Assembly (NCBI GenBank): GCA_020161655.1
Contig: JAIUPC010000004.1
Span: forward strand, 124,001 to 188,000
DNA length: 64,000 nucleotides
Source of the DNA: Pseudomonadota bacterium
GTDB taxonomy: Bacteria; Pseudomonadota; Alphaproteobacteria; Rhodobacterales; Rhodobacteraceae
Reading direction: 5' to 3'
Part shown: positions 1 through 8,040 of the stretch, piece after piece
Layout: every line of letters begins with the position of its first letter
Position numbering within the stretch: position 1 is the stretch's first letter
Notes under the pieces: generated by a model
What the model was told of the DNA's origin: nothing
Seen by the model: only the letters and a program-made list of their open reading frames with translations
Database searches by the model: none
Made by a program: the position numbers and the translations under genes

Positions 1-280
1 CATCCAGTTCCTCACCGACGATCTGGGCAAGGGCGGTAAAGATGCCTTGCCCGCCTTCGATGAAGGGACTGCGGAAAAGGACCGTGCTGTCGGGCCGGAT
101 CTCAAGGAATGCGCTGATCCGGGTTCCGGGCGCCGCTGCCGCCTGAGCCTTGGCCCGGCCGGCCGGAAGCCCGACCGTCAGCACCAGGGCACCGAGGGCC
201 GTGCCAAGGAAGCCGCGCCGCGAGATGTTCAGCGGCCGGTCCGAGGGGCGCGCGTCATGGGTCGTGTTCATGTCTTTCAT
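1..280 (-). CDS. Molybdopterin-binding oxidoreductase large subunit, isoquinoline 1-oxidoreductase/aldehyde dehydrogenase type, N-terminal part
   Basis: Only the first 93 or so residues lie in the window; the gene runs off the left edge. It begins at an ATG (278-280) six bases after a strong GGAGG ribosome site. The N-terminus carries a twin-arginine signal (SRRGFLG at residues 20-26, followed by a hydrophobic stretch and a region ending AKAQA), so the mature enzyme should act in the periplasm. The next part (ISAFLEIRPDSTVLFRS, then EGGQG) is typical of the beta subunit of isoquinoline 1-oxidoreductase-like xanthine dehydrogenase family enzymes. The 2Fe-2S subunit gene sits 13 bases upstream in the same operon, which supports the assignment. 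An alternative ATG lies three codons further in. The substrate cannot be told from this fragment. Confidence 0.85.
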   Translation of the reverse strand, partial: MKDMNTTHDARPSDRPLNISRRGFLGTALGALVLTVGLPAGRAKAQAAAAPGTRISAFLEIRPDSTVLFRSPFIEGGQGIFTALAQIVGEELD

Positions 281-293
281 GGCATCACCTCCC

Positions 294-740
294 TCAGGCC
301 TGCGCTGCTTGCCGCACGGCGGCAGCAATCGCGTTGTAGGTGCCGCAGCGGCAGAGGTTCACCATCGCTGCAGAGATGTCCTCATCCGTCGGCTGCGGCG
401 TCTGCTTCAGAAGCGCTGTAGCCGCCATGACCTGACCGGACTGGCAGTAACCGCATTGCGGCACCTGATGATCGACCCAGGCCTCGACGACCTTGCGGCC
501 TTCGGCATCCTCGGAAATCGCCTCGATGGTCGTGATCTCTGCCCCGACGACGCTGTCGATCGGCGTGACGCAAGACCGCGTCGGCTGACCGTCGACGAGC
601 ACAGTGCAGGCGCCGCACTGCGCCAGCCCGCAGCCATACTTCGTGCCGGTCATGCCCAAGGTATCGCGCAAGGCCCAGAGAAGCGGCGTGTCGGGCTCAA
701 TCGCCAGCTCGTGCAGGGAACCGTTGATCGTCAATTGCAT
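294..740 (-). CDS. 2Fe-2S iron-sulfur subunit of a molybdenum hydroxylase (isoquinoline 1-oxidoreductase alpha subunit type)
   Basis: This 148-residue protein is a complete small electron-transfer subunit of the xanthine dehydrogenase family. The N-terminal plant-ferredoxin-like domain holds Cys37, Cys42, Cys45 and Cys57 (CGLAQCGAC...C), and the C-terminal helical domain holds Cys96, Cys99, Cys130 and Cys132 (CGYC...CRC), so all eight cluster ligands are present. The length fits IorA-like subunits, which pass electrons from the molybdenum cofactor subunit encoded 13 bases downstream to an external acceptor. The protein has no signal of its own and would be co-exported with the Tat-tagged large subunit. 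No third FAD-binding subunit is visible, as expected for this two-subunit class. A 186-bp gap separates it from the upstream LysR gene on the same strand. Confidence 0.93.
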   Translation of the reverse strand: MQLTINGSLHELAIEPDTPLLWALRDTLGMTGTKYGCGLAQCGACTVLVDGQPTRSCVTPIDSVVGAEITTIEAISEDAEGRKVVEAWVDHQVPQCGYCQSGQVMAATALLKQTPQPTDEDISAAMVNLCRCGTYNAIAAAVRQAAQA

Positions 741-926
741 GGCTGTCTCCTTAAGTCATGGGCAAAAAGGCGCCCTTGGGGGGCGCAACGCAAACTGGCG
801 CATGGAAAAGTTAGTCGCGGTTTCTCGGTTCGACTACCGCCGTCGGGTCGATTGCATTTATCGACCAGGACCATAAGTGAAGAGCCTGCCCCTCACGCCG
901 GCCAGCCATCAATGCTCCGCGCGAGG

Positions 927-1826
927 TCAGCCGCCGGGCCGATGCCGCAGGGCATCGAGGATCACCCGGAACGCGGGCAGGTTCTGGTGCCGGCTGGGGT
1001 AGTAGATGTAATAGCCGGGGAAATGCGGGCTCCACTCATCCAGAACCTGCTCCAGCGCGCCGCTGGCGAGGGCGCCTGTCACCGTGTCTTCGGGCACGTA
1101 GGCGATGCCGAGACCTGCCACCGCCGCATCGACCATCTTGTCAGCGCCGTTGAAGGTCAACTGCCCCTCCACCCGCACGCGCAGATCCTCCTCGCCTTGG
1201 GCGAATTCCCAGGCATATTGCCCGCCGCGCGGCGTGTACCGGTAGTTGATGCAGTTGTGGGCCAGAAGCTCCTTGGGGTGCTCAGGGCGGCCATGCGCTG
1301 CCAGATAGGCCGGTGAGGCGACGGCGACCAGCCGCCAGTCCGGGCCGACGCGGACCGCAACCATATCCGCCTCGATGCTTTCGCCAAGGCGGATGCCCGC
1401 ATCGAACCCCTCCTGCACGATGTTGCTGAAGCCGTTCTGGACATGCAGTTCCAGCCGGATGTCGGGATAACTCGCCATCACCGGGCGAAGCTTCGGCCAG
1501 ACGACGCTATTCAGCGCGTGATCGGAGAGAGTCATGCGGATCCGTCCCGCCGTCTTGTCGCGGAAATCGGTCAGGGCGGCCATCTCGGCCTCGATCTCGG
1601 CGAACCGGGGCGCGAGCGTCGCTTGCAACCGCTCGCCCGCTTCGGTCGGCGCCACGTTGCGGGTGGTGCGGTGGAGAAGCCGCAGGCCCATCTGCGTTTC
1701 CAGCCGCTTGATCGTGTGGCTGAGCGTGGATTGCGAAATGCCGAGCCGCGCCGCTGCACGGGTGAAGCTGCGCTCCTCCGCCACGGCCAGGAACCATAGA
1801 AGGTCGTTGAACTGTTCGCGCGCCAT
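927..1826 (-). CDS. LysR-family transcriptional regulator
   Basis: The protein has 299 residues, the usual length for LysR regulators. The N-terminal winged helix-turn-helix is clear (LLWFLAVAEERSFTRAAARLGIS, then QSTLSHTIKRLE, residues 8-45), and the rest is a periplasmic-binding-protein-like effector domain. A GGAGGG ribosome site lies just before the ATG at 1826. It is encoded upstream of the molybdenum hydroxylase genes on the same strand with a 186-bp gap that can hold a promoter, so it may control that operon. Its effector is unknown. The QFNDLLWFLAVAEERSF start is common in regulators of oxidoreductases and drug-stress genes, but that is only a family impression. Confidence 0.93.
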   Translation of the reverse strand: MAREQFNDLLWFLAVAEERSFTRAAARLGISQSTLSHTIKRLETQMGLRLLHRTTRNVAPTEAGERLQATLAPRFAEIEAEMAALTDFRDKTAGRIRMTLSDHALNSVVWPKLRPVMASYPDIRLELHVQNGFSNIVQEGFDAGIRLGESIEADMVAVRVGPDWRLVAVASPAYLAAHGRPEHPKELLAHNCINYRYTPRGGQYAWEFAQGEEDLRVRVEGQLTFNGADKMVDAAVAGLGIAYVPEDTVTGALASGALEQVLDEWSPHFPGYYIYYPSRHQNLPAFRVILDALRHRPGG

Positions 1827-2603
1827 CGGACCCTCCGTATTCCTGATTATTTATGGCCCCCTTCGATCAATGCAAGCGCATTGCCCCCGACAATCAATCG
1901 CCCAGGCGGATATTATCTTCCCGGCATCCCAGAGAACGGAGCCGGAAAGGGATGCGAGGGACGCTGTTAGTCAAACTTCGCTTGCGACAGGCAAGCCGGT
2001 CTCGTCGGTTGATCGGATGACGCAACGCCCGCCCATTCGCTATTGCAAAACCAGCGACGTGAACATTCGGTTGGCTGCGGTGATGCTGTCCGGTTCCTGG
2101 CATGGCTCCGGAATGTCGGCTATCTCATCAGCCGAGCCAAGGACTCAGGCTCCTGTTGCGCCTTGGGCAAAGTGCTGCGCGCTTTGGCCGAAGCGTGCAG
2201 CCTTGCAGCACATCTATTGCCGTGCAGGCCATTCCCTAGCGCGGGATGTCAGTTATACCGTCTCACGCCTCCCGAAACGCGCCACCGTCATAGGCTCTGG
2301 CGGTAAGCCACGAGGGCCTGGCCTTTTGTCCTGCAAGGCAAGCTCGCGTACCTCGCCGAGACGAAGAACTCACCAAATTGTGCTTTCTGAATTGGCGCAG
2401 GTCGGGATGATCCGCCGATCTGATCGTCGGCAGGCAAGGTCATTTCCAAGCGGAACCGCGGACCGTCTGGTGATGCCCTTGGATTGCTTCAAGGAACACC
2501 GTCTTGTTCTAGCTGGTGACGACCAGCGCCAATTGCACCATTCCACGGGCCAGATTCGGAAAGCGCCATGCCGGCGCAGGATAGAAGGGCCAGGACCACC
2601 GCG
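1827..2603. other. 777-bp stretch without a recognisable gene
   Basis: No open frame here has convincing codon use, a good ribosome site or a family motif on either strand. Base composition is lower in GC than the flanks. The part near 1827-1900 must hold the promoter of the LysR gene. The rest may be a decayed gene, but I could not match it to any family by eye. Confidence 0.4.
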
Positions 2604-2960
2604 CTACCTATCCTCGACCTGCGCCACCACGACCATCTCGACCCGCATTCCCGGTCGGGCCAGAGCCACGCCGCAGGTGGCGCGGGCTGGCGGGGTCTTT
2701 TTGTCGACCCATTCATCCCAGACAGCATTCATGCCGGGAAAATCCGCCATGTCGGTCAGCCAGACCTGCACCGAGACGACATCGGCCTTGCTGCCGCCAA
2801 GCTCCGCCATGATCTTGTCGATACCTCTCAGGACCTGGCGGGTCTGGGTCTCGATCCCCGCATCCAGATCTTCGGGGATCTGGCCGGCCAGAAAGACGAT
2901 GTCACCGACGCGGACGGCCTCGCTCATGCGCGGGCCGGGGTGAAGATGGGTAACGGTCAT
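2604..2960 (-). CDS. RidA-family (YjgF/YER057c/UK114) protein
   Basis: The protein has 118 residues, close to the usual RidA length. Members of the family form trimers; RidA itself hydrolyses reactive enamine/imine intermediates in the cytoplasm. The core is recognisable (VGDIVFLAGQIPED, then the KADVVSVQVWLTD strand, then PPARATCGVALARPGMRVEMVVVAQVED without its first residue). The active-site arginine is present as Arg93. The glutamate that follows in canonical RidA (the IEIEAIA strand) reads valine here, so it is probably a Rid subfamily member rather than RidA itself. It starts at an ATG after AGGGA and is the last gene of a six-gene operon with a BCCT transporter, dehydrogenase and dipeptidase, which suggests that the pathway makes or meets an imine intermediate. 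Confidence 0.88.
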   Translation of the reverse strand: MTVTHLHPGPRMSEAVRVGDIVFLAGQIPEDLDAGIETQTRQVLRGIDKIMAELGGSKADVVSVQVWLTDMADFPGMNAVWDEWVDKKTPPARATCGVALARPGMRVEMVVVAQVEDR

Positions 2961-2984
2961 GATGTGTCCCTGCTGTTTCGTGTG

Positions 2985-3695
2985 TCAGTCATTGTCCCCA
3001 TCCGCGCCCGCATCGTCGCGTGACCGGCGAGAGGGCGGCACGGTGGTTTTGATGGCGAACTGGTCCAGCCGCTCAAGCGTCACGCGGGACGAGGCGGGCA
3101 TCGGCGGCCTGTCTGCGGGCGGGATGGTTCGCATGCCGTGCTTCAGGATCAGCACCGCCTCGGGCAGCGCCGCAAGGCGATCCAGGTCGCCCGACAAGGC
3201 GCCACTACCGGTGAGGGCGGCTGCGCCGCCATTCCAGATGATCTCAATGCCTGCCCGCCGGCGCTGAGCAATCTCTGACAGGAACGGCAGCAGGATCACC
3301 GGGACACTGACGGGCCCGACGGTCAGACCGGCGTCAAGCGCACTTTCCGGCAGGTCGCAGAAATCGCTGAGCGTCGCGCCAAGCGCCACCGGGCAGAGCA
3401 TTCCCCTCCCTGAAGGCGACCATTGGCCCGGTGCCATTGTCGGGAAGCTTTCGTGCCACGACTTTGCGCCCACGCGCTCCAGATGCGCCAGCAGCGCCGA
3501 CGCACCATCAACTCCGTGACGATGCAGCCAACCGATGGCAAAGCCCGCCTCTTCCGTCAGGCCCCAGTCCATGCCGGCCCCGCGCGCCGCCTTGGCGCAA
3601 AGCGACGCGACCTCGTTCCGGCTTAGGCGGATCGCCTCGGTTGCCCCGGTCAGTGACGGGCCTGACTGGGTCGGATCGTTCGGTTCAGGCCTCAT
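2985..3695 (-). CDS. DUF3726-like conserved protein of unknown function
   Basis: This 236-residue soluble protein starts at the ATG at 3695, which overlaps the stop of the preceding gene as ATGA; a longer in-frame start at 3749 would run deep into that gene and is unlikely. It has the look of the DUF3726 family: an N-terminal LSRNEVASLCAKAARGAGMDWGLTEEAG segment (residues 24-51, first part LSRNEVASLCAKAARGAG), a LHRHGVDG motif, and a central VILLPFLSEIAQRRRAGIEI strand-helix. No catalytic motif is obvious and there is no signal peptide or membrane segment. The tight coupling to the 554-residue gene upstream suggests that the two products act together. The family name is from memory and should be confirmed. 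Confidence 0.7.
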   Translation of the reverse strand: MRPEPNDPTQSGPSLTGATEAIRLSRNEVASLCAKAARGAGMDWGLTEEAGFAIGWLHRHGVDGASALLAHLERVGAKSWHESFPTMAPGQWSPSGRGMLCPVALGATLSDFCDLPESALDAGLTVGPVSVPVILLPFLSEIAQRRRAGIEIIWNGGAAALTGSGALSGDLDRLAALPEAVLILKHGMRTIPPADRPPMPASSRVTLERLDQFAIKTTVPPSRRSRDDAGADGDND

Positions 3696-5356
3696 GCAGA
3701 GACCTCCAGGGGATAGGGTGCGCCCTGAAAGAGGTTGATGCGCACCCATTTGTCGGATCGCGGATCGAACTGGCTGGCACCGAAAAAGGCCAGCTTGCAG
3801 CGCATCATGTCGATGGGCAGCATATCGGCGGCAATCAGATTGTCCCTGACCTCGGCATAGGGATGCGCGGCGGCGATCTGGGCGCGGCGAAGCATCAGTC
3901 GATGTTCGGGGTGGCGGAGGAGAAAGCGCGCGACAGGTGCATCGTCGGGCCAGCTGTCAAGCGCGTGATGGAGGTCGCGGGCAAACCGCGCGATGCAGAG
4001 CGGCTGCTCACGTTCGGCCCCGCTCTCTTCGGCCCGCTGTCCAAGGCGCGGTTCCAGCTTTTCCTCGGAGACGTACCAGAAGCGGGCAGAGTTCTCGGCC
4101 CGGTCGAAATCCACGGTGAGCGCCCAGCCATAGCGGTCCTTCAGGATTTCCCTGAGCGTACCAAGCGTCATGGCGCCGTCCACCCGCCAGCCGGCACTTT
4201 CATCGGCGCTCATACCTGAGGCCAGATCGTCGACCAGATCGCCATGTGGCTCGATCAGGAGGGCGAGCAGCATCTCCTGCCCTTCGAGGCTCAGCACCGT
4301 CTCACCCCAACGCCAGAGCGCATCCCAGGGTTTGGCCGACCCATTGGGAAAATGCTGGAGGCGAAGACCGATCCGCTTGAGATCGGTCCTGAGATCGTTG
4401 AGCCGGGCGACTTGGACCGGATGGTCAGAGTGCCAGATCGCGGCATTCTTGCAGGCCCTGCCATGGGCGGCCTTCAGGTCGTCGATGGCAGCGGCCGCCG
4501 CATCCTCGAGGCCGCGCACCCGCGCCAGAGCCTCTTCCCGTGCCGCCATCCAGTTGTTCAGAAGCACCGGATGACGGACGATGAAAGGCGCCATCCCAAG
4601 CCCGGTCGAATTGCCGACGCCAAGCCGCCGCTTGATCTCGCCCGACATGCGCACAGCCCGGCCCCCGCCCTTCGCGGCGGCCAGATGTTCTGCGATGTCC
4701 ACAGTGAATTGCCGGGTCAGCCAGACCGACAGCATCTCGGCCTGGAAGGGCGCGGCAAGCTCTGGCCGGTCGGCTATATCGCTGCGATCCGCGGCGCCGA
4801 ATTTTCCCGACCCGTAGACAGCCGTGGTGCGCATCAGATAGCCCACCGCCTCGATCGCCGCCGGATCGGGTTGCCGGCCCTCAGCAAGGCGGTCCACCAC
4901 ATGGGCAAAGAGGCGAACCGAGCGATTGGCTCGGCTTAGCGACAGTTCACGGGGGCTGATCCGCCCGGCCTCCTGCAGCGGCACATTGGCGGCCAGCCGT
5001 TCCAGATCCGCAGCCTCGGGCGTGCCGTCGAAAAGCGCGAAGGTCGCGTCCCAGGCAGTGGCGATCACCCGGTCCGACCGCATGGCATCGGGCAGGTCAT
5101 GGGCAAAGGCGACGAGGCTGTAGGTCCGCACCGGCCCGATGGCGCGATAGACGGCATGGCCGACACCCCGGTCGTCGATCTGCCAGACCGGCCGGTCAAA
5201 GCGCCAGCCTTCGGCCTCGACCCGGCGCAGAAGCGTGCGCAGGAACGAAAGGCGTGTCGGATGGGCTGCGCCCATCCGCGCCAGACGCATCACCGTTTCC
5301 GGTGCCCGGCGCGCGGCAGGTGCAGGCTGATGAACGGAGGAATTCGCGCCACTCAT
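3692..5356 (-). CDS. Conserved 554-residue protein of unknown function
   Basis: I do not recognise this protein. The coding start is taken at the ATG at 5356 (MSGANSSVHQPAP), because a long upstream extension in the same frame is only antisense to the BCCT gene. It is a soluble, mostly helical protein with no signal peptide. Visible features are an Arg-rich N-terminal part (RLARMGAAHPTRLSFLRTLL), a GSGKFGAADR segment near residue 190 that resembles but does not match a P-loop, and a RRLGVGNSTGLGMAPFIV segment near residue 245 rich in Gly and Asn. The gene overlaps the DUF3726-like gene by four bases and follows the BCCT transporter gene after a 68-bp gap with a hairpin. Context suggests an enzyme or accessory factor for a transported betaine-like substrate, but this is inference. 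Confidence 0.8.
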   Translation of the reverse strand: MSGANSSVHQPAPAARRAPETVMRLARMGAAHPTRLSFLRTLLRRVEAEGWRFDRPVWQIDDRGVGHAVYRAIGPVRTYSLVAFAHDLPDAMRSDRVIATAWDATFALFDGTPEAADLERLAANVPLQEAGRISPRELSLSRANRSVRLFAHVVDRLAEGRQPDPAAIEAVGYLMRTTAVYGSGKFGAADRSDIADRPELAAPFQAEMLSVWLTRQFTVDIAEHLAAAKGGGRAVRMSGEIKRRLGVGNSTGLGMAPFIVRHPVLLNNWMAAREEALARVRGLEDAAAAAIDDLKAAHGRACKNAAIWHSDHPVQVARLNDLRTDLKRIGLRLQHFPNGSAKPWDALWRWGETVLSLEGQEMLLALLIEPHGDLVDDLASGMSADESAGWRVDGAMTLGTLREILKDRYGWALTVDFDRAENSARFWYVSEEKLEPRLGQRAEESGAEREQPLCIARFARDLHHALDSWPDDAPVARFLLRHPEHRLMLRRAQIAAAHPYAEVRDNLIAADMLPIDMMRCKLAFFGASQFDPRSDKWVRINLFQGAPYPLEVSA

Positions 5357-5390
5357 CGCAGAAACGCCTTTCGACTGTCGAAGGAAAGAG

Positions 5391-5417
5391 GCCGGGCGCG
5401 ATGGTCCTGCGCCCGGC
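5391..5417 (-). terminator. Hairpin after the BCCT gene, possible attenuator
   Basis: A perfect nine-base stem (GCCGGGCGC at 5391-5399 with its complement at 5409-5417) closes a nine-base loop. On the transcribed minus strand it is followed by CTCTTTCC. It lies inside the operon, seven bases past the BCCT stop codon, so it may lower expression of the two distal unknown genes or protect the upstream message. Confidence 0.5.
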
Positions 5418-5424
5418 TGCGAGG

Positions 5425-6972
5425 TCACTTCCGGCCAAGCGCAAGGGTAATGCGCAGCGCATCCCAAAGCGAGGGCAGCAGGATCAGCGACACCGGCACC
5501 GCCGTGATCACGATGAAGCTCTGCAGCTTGCCGATGCCGCCCGCGCCGGTCGAGATCAGCACCACCGCCATCACCCCCATCGCCAGCCCCCAGAAGGCCC
5601 TGAGCGGGGCCGAGGGGTTGTCGTCCGACATGGCGGTGGCGATGACGAAGCTCATCGAGTCGCTGGTGGTGGCGACGAAGATCATCGTCAGGGCGAGGAA
5701 CAGGACCGACAGGATGAAGCCCATCGGCATCGCCTGGGTGATCGCCAGAAGTGCAGCGGGCAGGTTGAAGCCCTCGAACGCGGAAGCGATCACGCCCGGC
5801 GCCTCTTGTTCCAGTGCGATGCCTGATCCGCCGATGATGGTGAACCAGAAATTGGTGATGAGCGGTGCCACGATCGACAGCATGATGATGATCGAGCGGA
5901 TCGAGTGGCCCCGGCTGACCCGGGCGATGAAGATCGCCATCAGCGGTCCGTAGCCGAGAAACCAGCCCCAGAAGAACACTGTCCACCAACCAAGCCAGCC
6001 CGGATCGCCGAAGAGTCCAGCCTCGCCGCGATACATCGCCATCGGGATGAAGTTCGCGAAGTAGGTGCCGAGGCCACCGAGAAAGCCCTTGAAGATGGCG
6101 CCGGTCGGCCCGGCCACCAGCATGAAGACCAGAAGCGCTGCGGCGAGGATGACATTGGCCTTGGACAGGAACTGGATGCCCCGCTCAAGCCCCGAGATCG
6201 CCGAGGCGGTATAGATGCCCGCCAGCGCCAGGATCACCACGGCCTGCGTGGCAAAGCCGTCGGGAATGCCGAAGAGCGCGTTCAGCCCGTAGGACATCTG
6301 CAGGCCGAGAAAGCCGATCGGCCCCACGGTGCCGGCGACGACGGCGATGATGCAGCTTGCATCGGCGATCAGCCCGATAGGGCCGTTGATCGCCCGGTCC
6401 CCGAAGACCGGATAGAGAAGCGTGCGCGGCGCAAGGGGCAGGCCCTTGTCATAATGGTAATGCATCAGCATCACCGACGTCAGCGAACCGAGGATCGCCC
6501 AGGCGAGAAAGCCCCAGTGCATGAAGGACTGCGCCAGCGCCGCATTCGCCTCAGCGGCGGGATCGGCGCTCAGGTCGCCGAAGAGTGGCGGCGTCGACAG
6601 GAAATGCGCGATGGGTTCACCCGCCGCCCAGAAGACGCCGCCGCCCGCCAGAAGCGTGCACATGATCATCGCCGCCCATTGGAAGAGCGTGAACTCCGGT
6701 CTGGCCATCCGCCCCATCACCGCGCGGCTTCCGGGCAGCAGGCAGATCACCAGGCTGATGACGAAGGTTGCGAGCATCAGGACCTGCCAGTAGAGGCCGA
6801 AGTATCTGGCCGCGAAGGAAAAGCCCCAGTCGACCAGCGCCGACAGGGTGTCGAGGCTGAAGAGCGCCAGCGTACAGAAAAGCAGGATGAACCCGCCGGT
6901 GACAAGGAATAGCGGCCTGTCCACCCGGTCGAGCCAATGCGCCGCAGGGTTGCGGTCCGTAACGTCGGTCAT
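5425..6972 (-). CDS. BCCT-family (betaine/carnitine/choline) transporter
   Basis: This 515-residue inner-membrane protein has about twelve hydrophobic segments and the length of BCCT transporters, which take up quaternary ammonium compounds with Na+ or H+ or by exchange. The family signature lies around residues 333-360 (WWTVFFWGWFLGYG, then AIFIARVSRGHSIR). The helix that normally reads WAWW-x-SWSP here reads WGWFLGYGP, so the aromatic substrate box is altered and the substrate may not be glycine betaine. A DASCIIAVVAGTVGPIG segment matches the helix-5 region. No long regulatory tails are present, which argues for a catabolic importer rather than an osmosensor. A GGAGG site precedes the ATG. 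It is third in a six-gene operon. Confidence 0.95.
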   Translation of the reverse strand: MTDVTDRNPAAHWLDRVDRPLFLVTGGFILLFCTLALFSLDTLSALVDWGFSFAARYFGLYWQVLMLATFVISLVICLLPGSRAVMGRMARPEFTLFQWAAMIMCTLLAGGGVFWAAGEPIAHFLSTPPLFGDLSADPAAEANAALAQSFMHWGFLAWAILGSLTSVMLMHYHYDKGLPLAPRTLLYPVFGDRAINGPIGLIADASCIIAVVAGTVGPIGFLGLQMSYGLNALFGIPDGFATQAVVILALAGIYTASAISGLERGIQFLSKANVILAAALLVFMLVAGPTGAIFKGFLGGLGTYFANFIPMAMYRGEAGLFGDPGWLGWWTVFFWGWFLGYGPLMAIFIARVSRGHSIRSIIIMLSIVAPLITNFWFTIIGGSGIALEQEAPGVIASAFEGFNLPAALLAITQAMPMGFILSVLFLALTMIFVATTSDSMSFVIATAMSDDNPSAPLRAFWGLAMGVMAVVLISTGAGGIGKLQSFIVITAVPVSLILLPSLWDALRITLALGRK

Positions 6973-7014
6973 GATCTTCCTCCCCCTAAGATCGTGACCC
7001 TGAGCGAGCGCGGG

Positions 7015-8040
7015 TTAGTCGGCGGCTCGGCCAGGGTCGGTTGTGTGCTGCGCATGTGGCGCAAAGCTTTGTGCGAAAAAGCGGTGCCAGTTGCCGCCCA
7101 TGATGGCGGCGACATCGCTGTCGCTCATTCCGGTGGCGGCAAGGCCGCCGGCGATGGCGCCAAAATCCCGGTTGTCGGCGAACCAGTCCGGCATCGGCGG
7201 AAAGCCCGGTGCAGCGGCGCTGCCCTCGCCATAGTCGATGGCCTTGGTCCAGCGCCCGACGCGCATCCATTCGACGATGCTGTCGGGCTGGTCCTGGCAA
7301 AGATCGGAGCCGATTCCGACATTGCCGATGCCCGTCAGGTCGGCGGTGCGCGCGATCATGTCGCAATAATCCTGCAGGCCGCAGGCGCTTCCGCCCTTCA
7401 GATGGTGCGGGTAGACCGAAAAACCCAGCATCCCGCCGCTTGCCGCCAGGGCGCGCAGCACGCGGTCGGACTTGTTCCTTAGCGCCGGATGCCAGTCATG
7501 GGGATTGGCATGGGTGATGGCGATGGGGCGGGTGGAATGCTCGATCGCCTCCAGCGTCGAACGTTCGCCCGAATGGCTCATGTCGATGACCAGCCCGACC
7601 CGGTTCATCTCGGCCACCACCTCGCGGCCCATGCGGGTCAGCCCGGTGTCCTCGGCCTCGTAGCAGCCCGAGGCCAGAAGCGACTGGTTGTTGTAGGTCA
7701 GTTGCATGAAGCGCAGGCCGAGCGTGTGCAGCACCTCGACCAGACCGATGTCATCCTCGATGCAGGAAGGGTTCTGCGATCCGAAAAAGATGGCTGTGCG
7801 TCCGGTCTTGCGCGCGAGAGCGACGTCGTCGGCGCTGCGACCCTGAAAGATCAGGTCCGGGAAACGCTCGAACCGGCGGTTCCAGCGCTCGATGTTCAGC
7901 ACGGTTTCACGGAAGTTCTCGTGATAGGCGATGGTCACATGGACCGCGTCCACCCCGCCCGCGCGCATCTGGCGGAATATCTTCTCCGACCAGTTCGCAT
8001 ATTGCAGGCCGTCGATCAGAAGCGGGGCCGGCGCGCTCAT
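7015..8040 (-). CDS. Membrane dipeptidase-like (peptidase M19) metal-dependent hydrolase
   Basis: The protein has 341 residues and the TIM-barrel pattern of M19 renal dipeptidase-like hydrolases: GRTAIFFGSQN, GLTRMGREVVAEMNRVGLVIDMSHSG (central part REVVAEMNRVGLVIDMSH), an ITHANPH segment and GIGSDLCQD. The usual N-terminal metal motif (DGHND, giving His and Asp ligands) is replaced by DGLQYANW, so the binuclear site is not canonical. To my memory, the Pseudomonas dipeptidase-like protein next to the dimethylglycine demethylase genes shares this feature and the same ASGCYE and MSHSG segments, which links this subgroup to betaine catabolism. No signal peptide is visible, so it should be cytosolic. 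The gene overlaps the aldehyde dehydrogenase gene by four bases (ATGA). Confidence 0.88.
   Translation of the reverse strand: MSAPAPLLIDGLQYANWSEKIFRQMRAGGVDAVHVTIAYHENFRETVLNIERWNRRFERFPDLIFQGRSADDVALARKTGRTAIFFGSQNPSCIEDDIGLVEVLHTLGLRFMQLTYNNQSLLASGCYEAEDTGLTRMGREVVAEMNRVGLVIDMSHSGERSTLEAIEHSTRPIAITHANPHDWHPALRNKSDRVLRALAASGGMLGFSVYPHHLKGGSACGLQDYCDMIARTADLTGIGNVGIGSDLCQDQPDSIVEWMRVGRWTKAIDYGEGSAAAPGFPPMPDWFADNRDFGAIAGGLAATGMSDSDVAAIMGGNWHRFFAQSFAPHAQHTTDPGRAAD

Noticed and set aside
150-1316. A long plus-strand frame of 388 codons
   Set aside because: It runs antisense across the 2Fe-2S subunit gene, the promoter gap and the LysR gene, and its translation is rich in Arg, Ala and Pro without motifs, as expected for a shadow frame in high-GC DNA.
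5357-5989. An upstream extension of the 554-residue gene to 765 residues
   Set aside because: The added part is antisense-like sequence within the BCCT gene on the same strand in another frame; the ATG at 5356 follows a plausible ribosome site and the BCCT stop codon.
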